Of a stretch of DNA of 64,000 bases, positions 25,294-33,727 are shown piece after piece. Source of the stretch: a virus. The position numbers were made by a program, and so were the translations under genes. Under the pieces are notes generated by a model. It worked only from the letters and a program-made list of their open reading frames with translations, searched no databases and was not told where the DNA came from. Location: the IMG/VR virus record IMGVR_UViG_3300032053_000032, positions 1 to 64,000 of that record. One strand, written 5' to 3'. The first letter of the stretch is position 1. Every line of letters begins with the position of its first letter.

Positions 25294-26496
25294 GTGACCA
25301 CCGACTTCCCCATCGGCGACTCGCCGTCCGACTGCTCGCCTCTCGCGCTGGCGCAGCAGGACTTCCTGGACCTGTTCGACCGCATCCTGCCCGAGAGCTA
25401 CCTCGGGCCGATGAAGAACGGCGAGGGGCCGGGTTACGAGGTCTTCAAGGCGCTCGCGAAGGTATTCGCGCGGGCGTCCCTCGCGGTCGGACGTGCCGAA
25501 TGCACGGCGCTCCTCCTCGCGGCCACCGGCCCGCGGTACTCGACCGGCGTCGTCGAGTTCTACCGATCCGTGACGACCGCCGGGAGCCTGGTCATCAAGG
25601 CCGGTACGATCGTCACCACGTCCAAGAGCGGCCGAGATTTCGCCGTGGTTGCGGACGTCACGATGGCTGGGCTCACCATCTCCGCGAACGTCCAGGCGCT
25701 CGTCGCGAGCTACCAGTGGGACGTGACCGGGCAGGTGATCATCTCGCAGGGCGTCCTGCCAGGCGAGATTGACACCGTCAAGTTCCCGATCCAGTCCAGC
25801 CTCGCCCCGGCGCGCCTTGGCGACCCGTACGCCGACCCGACCGTGATGGTGCGGCAGTTCGCAACCTTCTCCGGAGGCTTACCAGCAGCGCTTGACCAGC
25901 TCGGGTCCGACCGCGGGATCGATCGCGTGCCAAGCGAGACGGACAGCCACTACCGGGCACGCGTCCGCTCGCTCCCGCAGGTCATCACGCCGGACGCGAT
26001 CGAGAGGGTCCTCGTCGACCTGCTCAGCCCGCTCGGGATCGCGTTCGACCTCATCGAAACATGGGCGCCCGCGTACCAGACGTGCTGGTTCAGCGACAAC
26101 TTCGACCCCTCTGCGATCCCGATCACCTCGGGCTTCGATTCCAACAACTTCTGCTGGAGCGACCCGCGCGCCGCATACCCGTTCCGCGGGCGCTGGCTCT
26201 CGCAGATCGACATGGCCGGCGCGTTCATCGTGGTCCTGCCAAACCTCCCGGCGCTGCTCAACCAGGGGATGGCGTGGAACGACCCGGCGAACGATCTCGC
26301 CGCCCACACGGATACGCAGGGCTCGCGCGCGTACACCGTCTGGAATATGCCGGACAGCCCCGTCGCGGCGATGGTGCAGGGCGCGTGGAACGGCGACGAC
26401 TACCAGAAATCGGCCTTCTACCTGAAGGTCATCGACATCCTGAACGCGATCAAGGCCGGCGGCGTGACGGTCGAGGTCGTGGTACAAGGGCAGTAG
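25294..26496 (+). CDS. Second baseplate wedge protein (gpJ/gpI-related)
   Basis: The GTG at 25294 was chosen because it follows the gpJ stop directly; in-frame codons upstream overlap gpJ. This 400-residue protein has a J-like N-terminal half (TGVVEFYRSVTTAGSLVIKAG, then SETDSHYRARVRSLPQ) and a novel C-terminal half rich in Trp and Asn (NFCWSDPRAAYPF). It probably caps or replaces gpI in linking wedges to fibres. Confidence 0.65.
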   Translation: MTTDFPIGDSPSDCSPLALAQQDFLDLFDRILPESYLGPMKNGEGPGYEVFKALAKVFARASLAVGRAECTALLLAATGPRYSTGVVEFYRSVTTAGSLVIKAGTIVTTSKSGRDFAVVADVTMAGLTISANVQALVASYQWDVTGQVIISQGVLPGEIDTVKFPIQSSLAPARLGDPYADPTVMVRQFATFSGGLPAALDQLGSDRGIDRVPSETDSHYRARVRSLPQVITPDAIERVLVDLLSPLGIAFDLIETWAPAYQTCWFSDNFDPSAIPITSGFDSNNFCWSDPRAAYPFRGRWLSQIDMAGAFIVVLPNLPALLNQGMAWNDPANDLAAHTDTQGSRAYTVWNMPDSPVAAMVQGAWNGDDYQKSAFYLKVIDILNAIKAGGVTVEVVVQGQ

Positions 26497-26505
26497 GAGC
26501 ACAAC

Positions 26506-27729
26506 GTGGCAGACGCACCGTGGGACCGCACTATCATTCAGGCGCTTGAGCGCCCGATCTGCGACGACATCGATCAGGCGCAGTCGCAGATGGACGGCGC
26601 GCTTCGTGAGGTGCTCGACCGGATGCTCCTCCAAAGGACGTCGATCGCAAACGACGTCGGAGCGTGGAACAACAACGCCGCGGTCTTCTTTGGTGACGGC
26701 TTCAAGGTCCGTCCGGTCGCGGCTGCCCTCCAAGTGTCCGTCACCGCCGGGCTCGGCGTCGTGGTCGACACGACCGACGTCCCGATCGCGATCGGCGCTG
26801 GCATTGCTGGTGCCGCGGTTCCTGGCCTCGACGACCGCTCGCGTCTGAAGCCGCTCCCGCTGGAAGCGAACGCTGTCTTCAACATCCCAGCTCCCCCCGG
26901 CGTCGGGCTTCAGCGCTTCGACATCATCGAAGTGAAGCAGAGCCGCGTCATTACGAACGCGACCGCGCGCGCCGTCCTGAACACGGGCACAGGTATCTTC
27001 GCGCCGAACGTCGTGAACAAGACGCTGGAGTTCAAGCTCGACGGGCACGTGGGAACCGTCGTATCGCCGGCTGTGTCGGTTCAGTCGCTCGGCTACAAGC
27101 AGGGTGCGGCGGCGGCCGTGGCCGTATCACCGGCCGTCTCGCCTGGCTACACGATCATCGCGCGCATCCTCGTCATAAACGGCGCTATCAACGTCGATAA
27201 CGGCGTCATCCAGGACCTCAGGTCGCAGGCTGCATCTGGTGGGATGAGCCGTGTCGGGCTGCGCTTCACGATGCCGACGACGGGCGCTGCTGTGGTTCCC
27301 ACGATCACCAACCTGATCGCCCCTGCAGGGGCGGTCGCGGTGGTGGTAGGGCAGGCGTCCGGCTTTGCCTCGAACGCGACCTCAGCTCAGGCCAACGTCT
27401 ACATCATAGGCGCCGCCGTGGCGGGAGCGAACAACGCGATCACCGTGAACAGCGAGCACGTCAACACGCCAAACACCGTGTACGTATCGTCTTTCAACGT
27501 CTCTCCGCTCGGTGTTCTTGTACAGGGAATCACAGCCGCGGAGAAGGCAGAAATTGAGGGAGCCAACGCGAGCCCTGCTGGCCTCAAGGTCGCCGTGGGC
27601 CAACCGCGGCTGGCCTTCCGCGTGTTCTCGAACGCCCTCCTGAACGGTGGGTCCGTGCGCAGCATGGACGGGTCGCTCGGCGACCCGAACCCGATCCCGT
27701 ACCACGTCCAGATCGTGGGCGAGAGGTAG
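26506..27729 (+). CDS. Fibre-attachment or baseplate-rim protein
   Basis: This 407-residue protein has a GTG start with AGGAG. The N-terminal 60 residues are helical, the rest is beta-rich with Val, Ala and Thr runs. The order (after the wedges, before obvious fibres) suggests the rim protein that holds fibres. The C-terminal PYHVQIVGER strand resembles phage baseplate periphery proteins, but no family was named. Confidence 0.5.
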   Translation: MADAPWDRTIIQALERPICDDIDQAQSQMDGALREVLDRMLLQRTSIANDVGAWNNNAAVFFGDGFKVRPVAAALQVSVTAGLGVVVDTTDVPIAIGAGIAGAAVPGLDDRSRLKPLPLEANAVFNIPAPPGVGLQRFDIIEVKQSRVITNATARAVLNTGTGIFAPNVVNKTLEFKLDGHVGTVVSPAVSVQSLGYKQGAAAAVAVSPAVSPGYTIIARILVINGAINVDNGVIQDLRSQAASGGMSRVGLRFTMPTTGAAVVPTITNLIAPAGAVAVVVGQASGFASNATSAQANVYIIGAAVAGANNAITVNSEHVNTPNTVYVSSFNVSPLGVLVQGITAAEKAEIEGANASPAGLKVAVGQPRLAFRVFSNALLNGGSVRSMDGSLGDPNPIPYHVQIVGER

Positions 27730-27732
27730 CCG

Positions 27733-29367
27733 ATGCCGGCAGCAGTCATCAAGATCAACGGCGTCGTCGGCTCCAACGATGACCTTCCGATCAATGTCCT
27801 CGTGCTACTGGATAACCAGAATGCTGGAGGTGAGATCACCTACCTCTGGAGTATCGTCGATCAGCCGCTCGGCGCCGCCGACGCGCTCTCCGCTACGAAC
27901 ATCCAGAACCCGACCTTCACCCCGAAGAAGGAGGGCACCTACCTCCTCAAGCTGGTGGTGAACCAGGCTCTTGTCTCCGAGGTCACAGACACCAAGATCG
28001 TCGGGATCCGCCAGGTCAAGAAGCCCGCTCTCCGTATTCCAGCTGCTGGGGAGACGCTAGAAGATGGAACGACAGGGTGGGCCCCAGCGGTTGACGCCTT
28101 CCTGCGCACGATCGACAGCGTCCAGGCAGATCCTGGAGTCCTCGTTGGCGTGAACGGCGGCGGAACCGCACTGGCAGCGGGCGTCGTCTACTGCGTCCGC
28201 CCGATCGGAATCACGAGCATCAAGCTCGGGCTCCCTGGCGAGGAGACGTTCGTCCCAACTTTCGCCATCGCTCTCGCGACACTGGCGCAGCAGTTCCTTG
28301 AAGGTCCGCTCTATGCCGCGGAAGGTGGTGTAGACGGCGCTCCGGCCGGCGCTGGCATCCTCATGCGCGTCCGCCGATTTGGGCGCATCGCGTTCCCGAT
28401 CACGGCCTTGGCTGGAAGCGTGCTCGGCGACCCCGTGTTCCTACAGGACGACGGGACGATCAAGCCTGGCGTGGTCGGTACCACCTCACGCCGAGTTGGC
28501 ACGGTGACCCGCGTCATCACGCCAACTACCTACGCGGTCGACTTCGATGGATCCACGCTTCCAACGCGCTCGCAGATGGGGCCGCTCAAGTTCAGCGGGT
28601 CGTTCCCGACTGCCGATACCAACATCGGTGGGGACACCTTCCTCGCTGGAAACCTGGAAGTAGGACTGACCCTCGACGTTGCCGGTGCCGCCACGTTCGA
28701 TGCCGGCCTGGCCGTTGTCGTCGGAGACGCCACGTTCATCCAGGGAGCAACGCGCCAGAACGTCACCAAGAGCGGTGGCGGGCTCCTCGGACTGGAGACA
28801 GCGACTGCCGATCCGGTCAACATCGGGACGAACTCCGTGGACCGCTGGCAGGTGAAGGCAACAGGCGAGCTGGCTAGCGTCGGCGGCAACCGCCAGATCC
28901 AGAACGTCCTCGACCCCATCGTAGCCCAAGATGCCGCAACCAAGAACTACGTCGACACGGTGTCCTCGAAGCTTAGGCAGACGCTAACGACAGAGATCAC
29001 GGTCGACACGACAACGGCTAGCGCCGTTTTTGTAGCGTTTCTGTCGCAGGTGATCACGATTGCCGCCGGTTCCAAGGTGATGATCTGGTTCTCGTTTGGA
29101 GGATCTAACAGCACAAACAACAACGGTTTGGCATTTCGGATCCAGATCGATGGCGTGACGAAGCGCGGCACGGCTGCATCTACGATCTCCCCGGCCGGCG
29201 CCACCGAATCTGGTGGCATAGTTCAAGAGATTTCTGGCCTCGCTGTCGGTGTGCGAACTGTTACCGTTCAGTGGCGTGCGACCTCCGGCGGGACTGCTCA
29301 GGTTCGTCCAGTTACTGTTCCTGACTTTGAGCACGCCACCCTCGTCATTGCTGAAGTCACCGCGTAA
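27733..29367 (+). CDS. Tail fibre with N-terminal PKD/Ig-like domain
   Basis: This 544-residue protein has residues ~1-95 forming an Ig/PKD-like fold (ITYLWSIVDQPLGAA, then FTPKKEGTYLLKLVV). After a linker come short repeated strands typical of fibre shafts (GGDTFLAGNLEVGLTLDVAG), then DAATKNYVDT, the motif before the coiled-coil or knob in many tail fibres. The last ~130 residues form a beta-sandwich-like tip. Good AGAGGT ribosome-binding site. Confidence 0.7.
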   Translation: MPAAVIKINGVVGSNDDLPINVLVLLDNQNAGGEITYLWSIVDQPLGAADALSATNIQNPTFTPKKEGTYLLKLVVNQALVSEVTDTKIVGIRQVKKPALRIPAAGETLEDGTTGWAPAVDAFLRTIDSVQADPGVLVGVNGGGTALAAGVVYCVRPIGITSIKLGLPGEETFVPTFAIALATLAQQFLEGPLYAAEGGVDGAPAGAGILMRVRRFGRIAFPITALAGSVLGDPVFLQDDGTIKPGVVGTTSRRVGTVTRVITPTTYAVDFDGSTLPTRSQMGPLKFSGSFPTADTNIGGDTFLAGNLEVGLTLDVAGAATFDAGLAVVVGDATFIQGATRQNVTKSGGGLLGLETATADPVNIGTNSVDRWQVKATGELASVGGNRQIQNVLDPIVAQDAATKNYVDTVSSKLRQTLTTEITVDTTTASAVFVAFLSQVITIAAGSKVMIWFSFGGSNSTNNNGLAFRIQIDGVTKRGTAASTISPAGATESGGIVQEISGLAVGVRTVTVQWRATSGGTAQVRPVTVPDFEHATLVIAEVTA

Positions 29368-29378
29368 GGAGTACAGGC

Positions 29379-30275
29379 ATGGGAGCTACTTTTCCGGCGG
29401 TCACGTACCGCTACAAGTACGTCGGGGATCTCGGGAGCATCGTCACCGCCGCCGTCCCCAGCGCGCACCTTGTCTCCATCGACAGTGACTCGTATGTTGA
29501 CGTTGCGGTACCCAAGCCGGACAAGGACAAGCTCGACGCTGCCATGCAGCAACTCGGCTTCCTGTTTGACAGCGTCCTGCCGCCAGCGCCGCCAGACCTG
29601 AAAGCCACGATCGACGCGCCGAGCCCCGACATCTGGGCGTTCGGATCGGCCGATTCGGCCACGTCGATGCTCGCGTGGCCAGGTGCCGTTCCGACCAAGC
29701 TGGAGTGGCTGGAGAACGAGTCGCGCGGGCGCAAGGTCCTGGAGATCACGCACCTCGTCCCCACCGTCCTGTTCGGTGGCGTGCTCGCCTTCGCGCCAAC
29801 GTCCCAGTGGGAGGGCGGTGACCTCGCGGAGCTGTCCCTGCTGCTCCCGGCAACGGTCGTCACGCCGAACGCCGGATCTGGCTCGTGCAAGCTCATCAAC
29901 ACAGGCAAGGGATTCAGCACCATCCTCCCCGCTGCCGGAGACGGTGACCACGACGTCGATCTCTCTACCGCGGTCCCGGTCCCTGTCGAGGAGGGCAAGA
30001 TCGGCGAGTGGGCTGTGGACCAGGTGACCGGGAACATCTCGTCAGCCCTTGGGAGCGGGAAGTACCACCTACTCGACACGACCATGGAGATCGCCGGCGT
30101 GCGCGTAGGCGGAATCCACCCGTCTGCTGGTGCCCAGCAGCAGTCCTACGTCATCTTCGCCTCGCTGGACACGCCAGTCAAGATCCACCCGAGCTGGAAA
30201 GTTCACTTCTCGGTCACCAAGAAGTCCGCAGGTCCCGGCACCGTCTCGGTGTGGGCCATCGCGACGAAGATCTGA
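29379..30275 (+). CDS. Tail-associated structural protein
   Basis: This 298-residue protein has an AAGGAG ribosome-binding site. It is beta-rich throughout (ATFPAVTYRYKYVG, VPVPVEEGKIGEW) with a closing strand (VSVWAIATKI). It sits among fibre genes. No family was recognised; a fibre or receptor-binding accessory is likely from position only. Confidence 0.5.
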   Translation: MGATFPAVTYRYKYVGDLGSIVTAAVPSAHLVSIDSDSYVDVAVPKPDKDKLDAAMQQLGFLFDSVLPPAPPDLKATIDAPSPDIWAFGSADSATSMLAWPGAVPTKLEWLENESRGRKVLEITHLVPTVLFGGVLAFAPTSQWEGGDLAELSLLLPATVVTPNAGSGSCKLINTGKGFSTILPAAGDGDHDVDLSTAVPVPVEEGKIGEWAVDQVTGNISSALGSGKYHLLDTTMEIAGVRVGGIHPSAGAQQQSYVIFASLDTPVKIHPSWKVHFSVTKKSAGPGTVSVWAIATKI

Positions 30276-30285
30276 GGAGGAGGTA

Positions 30286-30603
30286 ATGGTCGCTGGCGTC
30301 GTGATCCTCGTCGGGTTGCTCGCGGCGGCCGCCGTCGCGCTCGTCGTCATCGGCGCGTCGCAGCTCCAGGCGAAGCACGCGCTCGCCCAGAGCTTGAGCA
30401 ACGCAGGCACCGTGGTGGTGATGGCGATTCTCTTCCTGTTGGTGATCGGGATCGACGTCTGGCTCGCGCTCGACAAGAAGGTGGGAAACACCTACAGCGA
30501 GCGGATCCGCGCGTGGGGCAAGATCTGGCCTCCGTTCCGGCTGATCCTCTCCTTCGGGATGGGCGTGCTCGCCGGACACTGGTTCTGGGGCTCGGCGAAG
30601 TAG
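30286..30603 (+). CDS. Small membrane protein, holin candidate
   Basis: This 105-residue protein starts after GAGGAGG. Hydrophobic segments at ~3-24, 41-61 and 84-100 predict three membrane helices with a charged middle loop and a short basic end. A three-helix protein of this size in the late operon fits a class I holin that forms membrane lesions. Two further membrane proteins near the endolysin (36095 and 38192) are rival lysis candidates. Confidence 0.55.
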   Translation: MVAGVVILVGLLAAAAVALVVIGASQLQAKHALAQSLSNAGTVVVMAILFLLVIGIDVWLALDKKVGNTYSERIRAWGKIWPPFRLILSFGMGVLAGHWFWGSAK

Positions 30604-30610
30604 ATCTCGC

Positions 30611-30646
30611 GCACGCGGGAACCCTCGCGTGCTAGCCTTGTGGCTA
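30611..30646 (+). other. Double hairpin between the membrane protein and the next structural gene
   Basis: GCACGCG (30611-30617) pairs with CGCGTGC (30626-30632); TAGCC-TTGT-GGCTA (30633-30646) follows immediately. No T-run. It may be a transcript processing or anti-decay structure. TAGCCT inside the second stem could also be a -10 box. Confidence 0.4.
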
Positions 30647-30668
30647 CACCTCACCAGGAGTAGTCGAC

Positions 30669-31271
30669 ATGGCCCGCAGCAAGCTCACGAACGTATCTCC
30701 AGGGCCGGTCACGGTCCCCCCTCCGTTCTCGCGCATCCTCGGCTCCGAGCGGTCGCTGATCATCGGCGCCAGTGCTGCGGACGTCTACGCTGCCTTCGAT
30801 GGTGGCGCTGCCGCGGTCGCGGGGCTCCTGCTCGTCGAGGACACCGACCCGACCAGCCCGGCCGACATCGCCGCGCTACCCGATCAGAGCAAGACGGGGC
30901 AGGTCACCGTCACCGCGGCCACCTTCGGGAGCGGGCTCGGCGCGAACAAGTACGTCCCAGGTCCCGGCGTGAAGGCGTTCATGGTGCGCGCCCGCGTCGC
31001 GCTCCTCGGCACGGCCGGCGCGACCCTCGGCCAGGGAGGTGGGTTCGAGCTGATGGGCTCCTTCTCGGTGAACGCGGCCGGGGTGCTCCAGCAGGAGGGC
31101 ACGACCACTGTCGTCCACTCCAAGGCTGACGCCGGGTTCAACGTCGCAACCGTCCCGACCTTCGACGCGACCACGCTCACCACGGCGCTCGACATCCTCT
31201 GCACCAACGGGGCAGCGGGCGAGACGAACAAGTGGGCCGTCCTGCTTTCCATCTCGCCGATCTCGGCGTAA
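30669..31271 (+). CDS. Structural protein of the tail-fibre region
   Basis: This 200-residue protein has a CAGGAG ribosome-binding site. The first 50 residues resemble an attachment module (SPGPVTVPPPFSRILGSERS), then a beta-sandwich-like region. It is paired with the following 102-residue gene. The specific role is not recognised. Confidence 0.5.
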   Translation: MARSKLTNVSPGPVTVPPPFSRILGSERSLIIGASAADVYAAFDGGAAAVAGLLLVEDTDPTSPADIAALPDQSKTGQVTVTAATFGSGLGANKYVPGPGVKAFMVRARVALLGTAGATLGQGGGFELMGSFSVNAAGVLQQEGTTTVVHSKADAGFNVATVPTFDATTLTTALDILCTNGAAGETNKWAVLLSISPISA

Positions 31272-31281
31272 GGAGTCGACC

Positions 31282-31590
31282 ATGTTCGCGACGATGCAAC
31301 TGATCGACGTCAGCGCCGTGCTGGCCTACACGGCGAACCCGCAGTCGGACCTCTCCGACAAGCTCGGCGCGAGCGCGGTCCTCGACTACACGCTGATCGT
31401 CGAGAACGCCGCCGGTGATGCGGTCGTGAACTTCAGCGACGACGGCGTGCGCGACATCGGACAGCTCAACGCCGCCGGGCCGAACAAGGGACTCGGCTTC
31501 GTCGACGACATCAAGAGAGTCTGGCTCAAGAAGATGTCGGGCACGAACCCGATCAGCGTCCGCGTGATCGCCAAGCGGAGAGTCCAGTGA
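31282..31590 (+). CDS. Small structural protein
   Basis: This 102-residue protein has an AAGGAG ribosome-binding site. It is beta-rich with a basic end (VRVIAKRRVQ), and overlaps the next fibre gene by GTGA, so it may be its partner or chaperone. The family is not recognised. Confidence 0.5.
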   Translation: MFATMQLIDVSAVLAYTANPQSDLSDKLGASAVLDYTLIVENAAGDAVVNFSDDGVRDIGQLNAAGPNKGLGFVDDIKRVWLKKMSGTNPISVRVIAKRRVQ

Positions 31591-33011
31591 ACTTCGTCTC
31601 CGGAACGCCTGGCCCCCCCGGACCACCCGGCGCGTCGGATGCCTCGATCCTGACGACCGGTGGGATGCTCTATGGATCAGCACCGTCTGTCGCAGCGAAC
31701 CTGCCGATCGGCACCGGTGTGCTGTCCGTGTCTGGTGGACTGCCAGCCTGGAGCAACAACCCAACGCTGTCGATGCCCGCGCTCGCGGCAACTATCGTTG
31801 CCGGACTGACACTCCTCAACCCAACTGCTGCTATTTCTGGCACCCAGCAGAACAGCCCGGCTGTCGTCATGACAGGTCAAGGGTTTGGCACCGTTGGTGG
31901 GTCTAAGAGCGTCGCGTGGGCTATGTATGTACAACCCACACAAGGAACCTCGCCAGACGGCACGCTGACGTACGCTTTCTCTCTAAATGGTGGCGCTTAC
32001 GCTACTCGTCTAGCCCTGTTTGGGTCAGGGCTCATGTCGGTCGGGAACATCTCTTTCGACGGCGTGCCAGGCAACATCTCGACGAACAACATCTATCTGA
32101 ATAGCTTCATAATCGCCGGGATCAGCCAACTCAACTTCCTGAGTAACCTTGGCGCGACAACTGGTTCTGGTCACGTCTTCACCAACGCGAACGTGATGGC
32201 TCCATCGACGAGTATCAACCAATCAGCGTTCGTGATTGGCGCTGACGGGGTTGGCGTTCCGCTCAGTTGGGCCCCGACGGGTGGTGCTCCGAACTTCGTT
32301 GGACTGCACGTGAACCCCGAGATCAATGGGACGTCTACTGGCAAGGGTGTTGTCGCCGCGATTGTAGCCAAGACCGCCACGCTCGCGGGTGGCACGGTCA
32401 TCGTTCTCGACGTCGGAACCTCTCCGACCGACTACTTCGACGCCGGGTATGTCTCGCGACTTAAGGTTGACAAGCTTGGCACGACGAGCATCGCCACCAA
32501 TACAACATCTGCGGTCGGGTACGCGCTGGGCATCACGCACTCAAACACCGGCGGTGCGCCAGCCCTCAACATCAACAACACGGTTGGTACGACTTCCATC
32601 GCCATCACGCCAGGCGGTGGGCGAGCCATCGACATTCAGCAGAACAGCACCGCGGCGACCGGCATCAACATCCAGGACAACGCGAGCCCGAACGGCAACA
32701 ACATGCTCACGCTCACACGCAGCGGAGCAACGTCCTCGGGCCACGTCATCAGCATCACCAACGCTGGTACGGGCGACGCGCTTCACGGCGTGGGTGCTCT
32801 CACCATCGATGGTACGACCACCCTCTCCATCGGGCCAGCTTCAGCTACCGATGTGAGTGTGAGCCGTGCTGCCGGTAAGATCGGCTTCTACGGTCATGCC
32901 ACGGTGGCGCAACAGACCGTGCTCGGGAGCCGTGCAACTGGCGCTGCCTTGGCTGACTTTCTCACCAAGATGGCAAATACAGGGCTTATCGTCGACGGAT
33001 CGACTGCTTAA
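31587..33011 (+). CDS. Tail fibre with collagen-like start
   Basis: This 474-residue protein has residues 7-15 forming a short collagen triplet run (TPGPPGPPG). A long region of Thr/Asn/Gly-rich short strands follows, then DVSVSRAAGKIGFYG and a terminal motif (DFLTKMANTGLIVDG) seen at the ends of fibre proteins with a trimeric tip. The GTG start is inside the previous stop. Confidence 0.7.
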   Translation: MNFVSGTPGPPGPPGASDASILTTGGMLYGSAPSVAANLPIGTGVLSVSGGLPAWSNNPTLSMPALAATIVAGLTLLNPTAAISGTQQNSPAVVMTGQGFGTVGGSKSVAWAMYVQPTQGTSPDGTLTYAFSLNGGAYATRLALFGSGLMSVGNISFDGVPGNISTNNIYLNSFIIAGISQLNFLSNLGATTGSGHVFTNANVMAPSTSINQSAFVIGADGVGVPLSWAPTGGAPNFVGLHVNPEINGTSTGKGVVAAIVAKTATLAGGTVIVLDVGTSPTDYFDAGYVSRLKVDKLGTTSIATNTTSAVGYALGITHSNTGGAPALNINNTVGTTSIAITPGGGRAIDIQQNSTAATGINIQDNASPNGNNMLTLTRSGATSSGHVISITNAGTGDALHGVGALTIDGTTTLSIGPASATDVSVSRAAGKIGFYGHATVAQQTVLGSRATGAALADFLTKMANTGLIVDGSTA

Positions 33012-33021
33012 GGAGCGCATT

Positions 33022-33276
33022 GTGCCCATTTCTCAGCCCCCACTTGTACAACCAGATGTTCAGTCTGGGATGCTCAGCTTCTACCGAGACAACGACGGCG
33101 GCGACTGCACCTCCATGGCGCCGGGTGGCAACTGTAACGGTGTGCCCGGCCTCGATGCGGAGCTAGCCACGCTGGTCGCCGACGGTGACATCACCAGCCA
33201 GGAAGCAGTCACGCTCGTGAGTCTGCACACCAAGGTGCGTACAGCGCTGAGGTTGCGCGCTGACCTTCAGCCGTAG
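33022..33276 (+). CDS. Small unknown protein after the fibre
   Basis: This 84-residue protein has a GTG start with AAGGAG. It contains Cys at two places (DDGGDCTSMAPGGNC reads as a loop) and a helical C-terminus with Leu and Arg. It may be a fibre chaperone. No family recognised. Confidence 0.5.
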   Translation: MPISQPPLVQPDVQSGMLSFYRDNDGGDCTSMAPGGNCNGVPGLDAELATLVADGDITSQEAVTLVSLHTKVRTALRLRADLQP

Positions 33277-33314
33277 TGGGCGCAAGCAGAATATTCAAGA
33301 GACACAGGAAGCCA

Positions 33315-33716
33315 ATGCAGATCTACATCAAAGTTCCAGATCCGATCACCTTGCTCAACCTGGAGACGGGTGGGCCTATCCTCTCCGACGAGAAGAAGGA
33401 GACTCCCGAGGAGCCCTGGGACATCTCGCACTTCTTCGTGCGCTACATCTTCTCGGATCCGCTCGTCAGTGAGGGGCGCTCACCGCGCGCGGCGGGGCAG
33501 TTCATCACGCGTGTCCGGGCCGCGCTGAAGGCCATCAAGGATGGCGTCCTACTCCTCGACGAGCCGGACCGGCTTCTGGTCAAGCAGATCCTGAATCAGG
33601 AACGCCCGAAGGAGCTGGAGAAGAGGGTTGGCCCGATGCTCATCATGCACCCGATGATCACGAGTCAGCTCGAATCTTTCATCTGCGCGATCGAAGAGGG
33701 CACACCCTCTCCTTAG
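33315..33716 (+). CDS. Small helical protein before the first tailspike
   Basis: The ATG at 33315 was chosen for its CAGGAAG ribosome-binding site; a GTG at 33276 overlapping the upstream stop would add 13 basic residues. The 133-residue protein is mostly helical and acidic (DEKKETPEEPWD). It may be a tailspike assembly factor; no family recognised. Confidence 0.5.
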   Translation: MQIYIKVPDPITLLNLETGGPILSDEKKETPEEPWDISHFFVRYIFSDPLVSEGRSPRAAGQFITRVRAALKAIKDGVLLLDEPDRLLVKQILNQERPKELEKRVGPMLIMHPMITSQLESFICAIEEGTPSP

Positions 33717-33727
33717 GAGGAGATCTT

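Noticed and set aside
31608-31634. Long collagen-like fibre
   Set aside because: Only about three Gly-x-y triplets are present, too short for a stable collagen helix; treated as a fibre start motif.
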